Below the pieces are notes generated by a model. The model was not told the origin of the DNA. It saw nothing but the letters and a program-made list of their open reading frames with translations, and made no database searches. Made by a program: the position numbers and the translations under genes. Of a DNA stretch of 64,000 bases, positions 57,690 to 64,000 are shown one piece after another. Numbering within the stretch: position 1 is the first letter of the stretch; every line of letters begins with the position of its first letter. The stretch lies in contig SMMW01000619.1 of the NCBI GenBank assembly GCA_004794655.1, positions 434,001-498,000 on the forward strand. The letters run 5' to 3'. The stretch comes from Marisa cornuarietis (lineage: Eukaryota > Mollusca > Gastropoda > Architaenioglossa > Ampullariidae).

Positions 57690-60390
57690 AACAGGACTGA
57701 AAGGCAATGCCGGAACATAGAAGAGGGAATGACACAGAGTGAGAGAAAAGAGGTTTGGCAACTACTAATGTCCCTCATAGAGATGGTCAACAACTCAGTC
57801 ATCGAAGACAACAATGGGCGCCTTCTCACAAAGAGCACAGCTGTAGTCACCCGATGGACCGAGTCTGCAAAGACCTGAACTTCCAACTGAAGACAAACGC
57901 TAACATCCCCCAAAAGAACCAGACTAGAGACAGAGAACCTCCAGACCTACCAGTCCTATAAGAGAGGTGGAGACAGTGAACCTCCACACCTACCAGTCCT
58001 ATGAGAGAGGTGGAGACAGTGAACCTCCAGACCTACCAGTCCTATAAGAGAGGTGGAGACAGTGAACCTCCAGACCTACCAGTCCTATAAGAGAGGTGGA
58101 GACAGTGAACCTCCACACCTACCAGTCCTATAAGAGAGGTGGAGACAGTGAACCTCCAGACCTACCAGTCCTATAAGAGAGGTGGAGACAGTGAACCTCC
58201 AGACCTACCAGTCCTATAAGAGAGGTGGAGACAGTGAACCTCCACACCTACCAGTCCTATAAGAGAGGTGGAGACAGTGAACCTCCAGACCTACCAGTCC
58301 TATAAGAGAGGTGAAGACAGTGAACCTCCAGACCTACCAGTCCTATAAGAGAGGTGGAGACAGTGAACCTCCACACCTACCAGTCCTATAAGAGAGGTGG
58401 AGACAGTGAACCTCCAGACCTACCAGTCCTATAAGAGAGGTGGAGACAGTGAACCTCCAGACCTACCAGTTCTATAAGAGAGGTGGAGACAGTGAACCTC
58501 CAGACCTAACAGTCCTATAAGAGAGGTGGAGACAGTGAACCTCCAGACCTACCAGTCCTATAAGAGAGGTGGAGACAGTGAACATCCAGACCTACCAGTC
58601 CTATAAGAGAGGTGGAGACAGTGAACCTCCAGACCTACCAGTCCTATAAGAGAGGTGGAGACAGTGAACATCCAGACCTACCAGTCCTATAAGAGAGGTG
58701 GAGACAGTGAACCTCCAGACCCACCAGTCCTAGTAAGAGAGGTGGAGACAGTGAACCTCCAGACCTACCAGTTCTATAAGAGAGGTGGAGACAGTGAACC
58801 TCCAGACCTACCAGTTCTATAAGAGAGGTGGAGACAGTGAACCTCCAGACCTACCAGTCCTATAAGAGAGGTGGAGACAGTGAACCTCCAGACCTACCAG
58901 TCCTATAAGAGAGGTGGAGACAGTGAACCTCCAGACCTACCAGTTCTATAAGAGAGGTGGAGACAGTGAACCTCCAGACCTAACAGTCCTATAAGAGAGG
59001 TGGAGACAGTGAACCTCCAGACCTACCAGTCCTATAAGAGAGGTGGAGACAGTGAACATCCAGACCTACCAGTCCTATAAGAGAGGTGGAGACAGTGAAC
59101 CTCCAGACCTACCAGTCCTATAAGAGAGGTGGAGACAGTGAACATCCAGACCTACCAGTCCTATAAGAGAGGTGGAGACAGTGAACCTCCAGACCCACCA
59201 GTCCTAGTAAGAGAGGTGGAGACAGTGAACCTCCAGACCTACCAGTTCTATAAGAGAGGTGGAGACAGTGAACCTCCAGACCTACCAGTTCTATAAGAGA
59301 GGTGGAGACAGTGAACCTCCAGACCTACCAGTCCTATAAGAGAGGTGGAGACAGTGAACCTCCAGACCTACCAGTCCTATAAGAGAGGTGGAGACAGTGA
59401 ACCTCCAGACCTACCAGTCCTATAAGAGAGGTGGAGACAGTGAACCTCCAGACCTACCAGTCCTATAAGAGAGGTGGAGACAGTGAACCTCCAGACCTAC
59501 CAGTCCTATAAGAGAGGTGGAGAGAGCAGTGCGCAGTCTGGAGGGAGGAAAGTCGTCTGGTGTTGACAAGGTTCCCGCTGAACTGCACGAGCAGAGTGGG
59601 GGGGGAGGAAATATTACAGACTCTCGCTGTTCTATGCCAGACAGTCGGGGAGGGCAGCGAATGGTCCAAATAATGGACGCAGCCACTTGTCATACCCCTT
59701 CCAGATAAAAGGAAACAGCAACAGCGGGGGTGACAACAGTACCATCAGCTTTGTCAACCACCCGAGTAAAGTCATGACACCGCAGGTATCTACACCAACA
59801 GACGACGACTAGAGAAGGTAAACAGTCTCAAGTTCCTTGGGGGACAGCCCCTCCAAACATAGCAACATCAAGCCCGGGTGGTGAGAGCAGCAGCGGCCAT
59901 GGGTAGGGTGCACACGCTCTGGTGTAGCCTTAACATCAGGTCTACCTAAACGTACGATGTGCATAAGTCACTCGTAGTACAGACCCTGCTGTACGGGATG
60001 TAGAACGTGGACTTTGCTCCTCGGTAGGGAAAGGAGAATCCAGACATTGGGGACAGCTGCCCGAGGAGGCTGCTCCGCATCTCATACAGAGAACAACGAA
60101 CCGACGACGTTGGCCCCTCTCTAAGGACACCAGCAACCCCGACTGGCAACAGTCAAGTGGCGTCAGCTGGTCTGGCTTGTGACCACGTGACCTGGCACCA
60201 CACTTTGTTGAAGGCGGTCGACTGCACAGAGACCAGAGGTCGACTGGTCGTCCTGTACAGGACCTGCTGACTATCGCCCACAATAGACAAGAGTGGCGGC
60301 CCCTGTCAGCTGCCGCGTCTATCCATGTGATCCCCCCTAGTGACCGCTACCAGTCAGGGGACAGATGAATGAAATGGATCAGTATATATA
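57690..60390 (+). pseudogene. Decayed LINE pol gene interrupted by a minisatellite that grew inside it
   Basis: Left part (57690..57960): GMTQSERKEVWQLLMSLIEM, VIEDNNGRLLTKSTAVVTRW and DREPPDLPVL. Right part (59510..60390): REVERAVRSLEGGKSSGVDK VPAEL (split here), TISFVNHPSKVM, VNSLKFLG and LLTIAHNRQEWRPLSAAAS. This order matches the pre-RT, RT and C-terminal parts of a common invertebrate non-LTR element of the endonuclease-RT type. Stops (for example WSK*WTQPLVIPLP near 59660) and frameshifts make it dead. Between DLPVL and REVE the 43-bp array is inserted, made of the gene's own sequence. Confidence 0.8.
57930..59524 (+). repeat. 43-bp minisatellite within the LINE remnant, about 37 copies
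   Basis: Unit contains GAACCTCCAGACCTACCAGT and CCTATAAGAGAGGTGGAGAC. It is the LINE segment coding EPPDLPVL and (R)EVE, repeated. 43 is not a multiple of three, so the frame is lost in each copy. A block of 474 bp (11 units, one of 44 bp with CCTAGTAAG) occurs twice in tandem (about 58450..58923 and 58924..59397). Confidence 0.93.
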
Positions 60391-60397
60391 TATATAT

Positions 60398-61379
60398 ATT
60401 GTAACCGGACTGGCCTGTCGCTACTACACTTGCACTACACACAGCCCTAGCGCCATAAATCAGTCCGTTCCTCTTTTTAGTTCCAGGGGAGAGGACGGAA
60501 GTTCCCAAGGAGAACTTTCTCTCTAAAGTTGTGGCTCTCGTTAGTCGGGTGCACGTTGTCTCTAATACTGCCTCGCGTTGTCTTCTTTTTTCCACCCGCA
60601 CTCAGCCGACCTTGGAGTCCACAAAAGACCTGCTTTTCTCTAAATCAAAAGTGTGTTCTCTGCGGTGTATCTCTCAGCTCCTTGATCTTCGTGTGTGTTC
60701 TGCTGCTCGACACAATTACAATGGACGACACAATTTCTTTCTCTCTACTGATTCTCATTCATCTCGTTCACACGACGAGGACACATACATCACGCTAGCA
60801 TACGGACTAAGACACTTACACAAGTGAGTAAGTTCAAAGACATAAAGTTTATTTACTTAATGCACACCTATAACTACTAATATCCCTATCCTAACTTACC
60901 TACCTAGCTAAATCCTAACTAACTCCCTGGGGTGGGGGAAAGGTGGGGGTGGAGCAACGAGAGCCTCTTTTCAGCGGACCAAGCTACCTTGCGGTAGGCT
61001 TGATACTTCTCTCGCACTCGAGTGGGGAGGGGGCAAGGTTGGGGAGGTAGTTGAAGTGAGAAGAGCCTCTTTCCAGCGGACCAAGCTACCTTGCGGTAGA
61101 CTTGACACTTCTCTCGAACCTCGAACCACCAGCTTACTGCTCGTCCAAGCAGGACCAGTTGCCTTTCGACACACAGGTCCAGAGACTGATAGGTGACATC
61201 AGTGTTTACTAGTCTCTGGTATTTATACTAAAATAGCTGGGTGCTACGTCACCCGTTGTGCGGTCAGCCTGCCTCGCGATGCTCCGCTCGCGCGACCCAG
61301 CGTGGGGTGGAAGGGGGTGCGGGGTAGAGGGAAGAAAGCACCGTCAGCGGTACAAGCTATCTAGCGATCCCGCTACAAT
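60398..61379. mobile_element. Unclassified TIR element, copy B
   Basis: About 980 bp, related to 25430..26732. It starts ATTGTAACCGGACTGG and ends CGATCCCGCTACAAT; the ends are imperfect inverted repeats (ATTGTA(A/G)C(C/G)GGA). It is flanked by TATATA on both sides. Inside are two subrepeats of about 103 bp with AGCGGACCAAGCTACCTTGC and a GC-richer end. It sits directly after the tail of a LINE remnant. Confidence 0.65.
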
Positions 61380-61399
61380 ATAAATATATACGTCTTCAC

Positions 61400-62125
61400 C
61401 CCCGTGCTTGTTTGTCTGTAATCACTGACGTCCTCAGCTGACATGTTTCCATGTTTCTGTAATCACTGACGTCCTCAACTGACATGTTTCCATGTTTGTA
61501 ATCACTGACGTCCTCAGCTGACAAGTTTCCATGTTTCTGTAATCACTGACGTCCTCAGCTGACAAGTTTCCATGTTTCTGTAATCACTGACGTCCTCAGC
61601 TGACAAGTTTCCATGTTTCTGTGATCACTGACGTCCTCAGCTGACAAGTTTCCATGTTTGTAATCACTGACGTCCTCAGCTGACAAGTTTCCATGTTTGT
61701 AATCACTGACGTCCTCAGCTGACAAGTTTCCATGTTTGTAATCACTGACGTCCTCAGCTGACAAGTTTCCATGTTTGTAATCACTGACGTCCTCAGCTGA
61801 CTCATGTTTGTAATCACTGACGTCCTCAGCTGACATGTTTCCATGTTTGTAATCACTGACGTCCTCAGCTGACAAGTTTCCATGTTTGTAATCACTGACG
61901 TCCTCAGCTGACAAGTTTCCATGTTTGTAATCACTGACGTCCTCAGCTGACAAGTTTCCATGTTTGTAATCACTGACGTCCTCAGCTGACAAGTTTCCAT
62001 GTTTGTAATCACTGACGTCCTCAGCTGACAAGTTTCCATGTTTGTAATCACTGACGTCCTCAGCTGACAAGTTTCCATGTTTGTAATCACTGACGTCCTC
62101 AGCTGACAAGTTTCCATGTTTGTTT
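61400..62125. repeat. 39-bp minisatellite, about 18 copies
   Basis: Unit contains CACTGACGTCCTCAGCTGAC and AAGTTTCCATGTTTGTAAT; the first copies are 42 bp (TTTCTGTAAT). Since 39 is divisible by three, the minus strand stays open for 184 codons with a 13-residue repeat SAEDVSDYKHGNL. Each unit ends like a 3' splice site (CTGAC..TCCTCAG). The last, variant copy lies just before the sushi exon. Confidence 0.93.
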
Positions 62126-62191
62126 GTCTCTACCCCCTGACGTCCTCAGCCAGGAGTTGCTACCTGATACACTCGACCATCAACAAGAATC

Positions 62192-62378
62192 ATGTCGAAC
62201 TGTGGCGAGTACCCGACTGTACTCAACGGCAAGATCGCCAGCAACACCAGCACCACAGTGGAGTATGAATGTCTGGGCGGGTTCTACATGAGCGGCAACC
62301 AAAAACTCACCTGCACCAACAGCGGCTGGGGTACACCGCCCACCTGTAACGTCATCAGGGACGAAATAAAAATTTTCC
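62192..62378 (+). CDS. Sushi/CCP (complement control protein) domain exon, partial gene
   Basis: One complete sushi module, a small beta-rich extracellular binding domain found in adhesion, lectin and complement-type proteins. Cysteines at residues 4, 27, 41 and 52 have the standard spacing, with the conserved YECLGGFYMSG, the Trp in SGWGTPPTC (residue 46) and Asn-Gly after the first Cys. The exon probably ends at the GTGAGT donor at 62379, leaving phase 1, typical of sushi exons. The left border is unclear: ATG 62192 is the first Met after an in-frame TGA (62165), yet no signal peptide follows, which is odd for an extracellular module. It may be an alternative first exon, a domain in a larger gene with a border I cannot place, or an orphan exon. 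No second module was found before the window ends. Confidence 0.6.
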
Positions 62379-62389
62379 GTGAGTGTGTT

Positions 62390-62636
62390 CAGGTAGTGCG
62401 TGTGGTCGTGACTGTCCTCTTCAGGTAGTGCGTGTGGTCGTGACTGTCCTCATCATGTAGTACGTGTGGTCGTGACTGTCCTCTTCAGGTAGTACGTGTG
62501 GTCGTGACTGTCCTCTTCAGGTAGTACGTGTGGTCGTGACTGTCCTCTTCAGGTAGTACGTGTGGTCGTGACTGTCCTCTTCAGGTAGTACGTGTGGTCG
62601 TGACTGTCCTCTTCAGGTAGTACGTGTGATGGTAAA
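62390..62636. repeat. 32-bp minisatellite, about 8 copies
   Basis: Unit contains AGGTAGTACGTGTGGTCGTG and ACTGTCCTCTTC. It begins within a dozen bases of the donor of the sushi exon. Confidence 0.9.
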
Positions 62637-62844
62637 TGTTTTCACCGTATGTGTGTTCACGAGCGCTGTCGTCACGAGTTTCAGGTGGGATCACGTGTGA
62701 TTGGTCAAGAGCCAGGTGTGTGTCGTGACCGGTGTGCAGTCTCGTTATTTCACTACTGCACACACGTTAGCTCCACATCAGGCTGTTTCCTGTTTCGCTC
62801 GTTAACATCGTTAGTCGATGTGTTTGTTGCTATCGTCTTGATTG

Positions 62845-63185
62845 TTAGACAGGTGAGGCAGTCATACAGTTTACACTGACAGGGACTGGTTCATGTCATG
62901 TCATCCTGCACAGAGTTTGACAGCTTTAGCAGTCATACAGTTTACACTGACAGGGACTAGTTCATGTCATGTCATCCTGTACAGTCTGACAGCTTTAGCA
63001 GTCATACAGTTTACACTGACAGGGACTAGTTCATGTCATGTCATGTCATCCTGTACAGTCTGACAGCTTTAGCAGTCATACAGTTTACACTGACAGGGAC
63101 TAGTTCATGTCATGTCATGTCATCCTGTACAGTCTGACAGCTTTAGCAGTCATACAGTTTACACTGACAGGGACTAGTTCAGGTC
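62845..63185. repeat. About 70-bp tandem repeat, 5 copies
   Basis: Unit contains GCAGTCATACAGTTTACACT, GACAGGGACTAGTTCATGTC and a variable (ATGTC)n inside. Copy lengths vary with that ATGTC run. Confidence 0.9.
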
Positions 63186-63809
63186 ACATCCCCTCCACAG
63201 ACCCTGGAAGCTTTCTGCAGTCCTGAGGGACGTGTCTTGCGGTCTGAGTTGTTTCTCCTGCAGGCGCACACGGGGGATGGTGCAAGGTGGAGTTGTCTGT
63301 TGATGTCTCTTGTCCCCAGTTCTGAGACTAAATGTGTCCCTCCTCACCTCCCCCCCCGTGTTTGTGTGGACGGTTGCTGGTGGTTGTCATGTGCGGCACG
63401 TGGCTTGTGACAGTGCACCGGGCCGCCCACAAAGCCCCTTGTGCAATGAAGGGTTTGTCTCCCTTAGCTCATGGACCACGTCTTGCCCGTTGAGCACAAG
63501 TAGGAGCAGGTGTCCCTCCACGTGGGTACAAACAACACACACAGAGCCTCACTCGCACATGTAAGATAAGGAAGGAGTATTTTGAGCATGATTCCATTCA
63601 CTTGCAGATTGTGTTGGCATGATGAACCAGTCACTGGACCTCTGGGGTATTTTTTTTAGTGTAACCTTGTCCCGTCCTGGTGATGTTCACCGCCATTTGC
63701 TTCAGACAGAATGTGGCGTTTGTCGCAGCTAACATCTACATTTGGGGGCCATGTCGCCATCTTTTATCTTTTCGTCCTCCACTCCTGTGTGCATGTGTAG
63801 GTTTGTCTG

Positions 63810-63852
<43 letters not shown>

Positions 63853-64000
63853 ATAGATATTGTTAGGCTGTTATTTACATCATCATCACCCGTCACCCTG
63901 TTTAATAACCTGGCCTTAGACACCAAGAAGTCTGCAGAGTGACGTGTGTGTTGTTTATACAGACATGCGCACACAGTAATGTTTTTCTCTCCCTCTCTCG
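63181..64000. other. Right end of window, no confident gene
   Basis: Unique-looking sequence after the last minisatellite. A reading of 84 codons at 63310..63564 (+) follows a CCCCAG acceptor-like site and is Cys-rich, but it matches no family I know and could be chance. A (GT)n tract occupies 63814..63851. If the sushi gene continues, its next exon may be here or beyond the edge. Confidence 0.4.

Overview
The window is nuclear DNA from an animal, most likely a lophotrochozoan and probably a mollusc. The evidence is spliced genes with GT-AG introns, metazoan proteins, (CA)n/(TA)n microsatellites, TTAGGG-type units, and remains of CR1/L2-like and other LINEs, a Tc1/mariner-like transposase and MITEs. 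The species cannot be named from the sequence. No prokaryotic features are present: no operons, CRISPR, rRNA or tRNA that I could recognise.

Two genes are well supported, both on the + strand. The first is AASS (16080..35232), the bifunctional lysine-ketoglutarate reductase/saccharopine dehydrogenase of mitochondrial lysine breakdown. I could read it through 22 coding exons with consistent phases, giving 939 residues and a stop. The second is a CYB561D2-like transmembrane cytochrome b561 (38926..43536), with all four haem-ligand histidines. A third, partial locus is a single sushi/CCP exon at 62192..62378, whose gene probably continues past the right edge. The three do not form a pathway; they are ordinary neighbours.

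Layout: 1-6.2 kb holds a chain of unrelated minisatellites (28, 48, 25, 40, 30, 46 and 23 bp units), broken by a G-rich/CpG-richer stretch with several perfect CRE palindromes. 6.7-12.2 kb is two adjacent long arrays, both with a 31-bp period. 12.2-16 kb is the AASS upstream region. 16-35.3 kb is AASS, whose introns hold a CR1/L2 LINE end, two MITEs, a 1.3-kb element with terminal inverted repeats and several local tandem duplications. 35.3-38.7 kb is intergenic with a decayed transposase and a reverse-transcriptase tail. 38.7-44.6 kb is the b561 gene. 45.5-63.2 kb is almost continuous minisatellites, including a 4.9-kb array, plus a decayed LINE whose own ORF has been blown up by a 43-bp array. 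By rough estimate about a third of the window is tandem repeat.

The most interesting signal is where the tandem repeats sit. Several appear to have been born at splice junctions: AASS exon 8 is flanked on both sides by duplicated copies of its own borders, the start of exon 21 with its acceptor is repeated upstream, and the sushi exon lies between an array of acceptor-like units and an array starting at its donor. A second point is a pair of related, unclassified elements with terminal inverted repeats (25430..26732 and 60398..61379).
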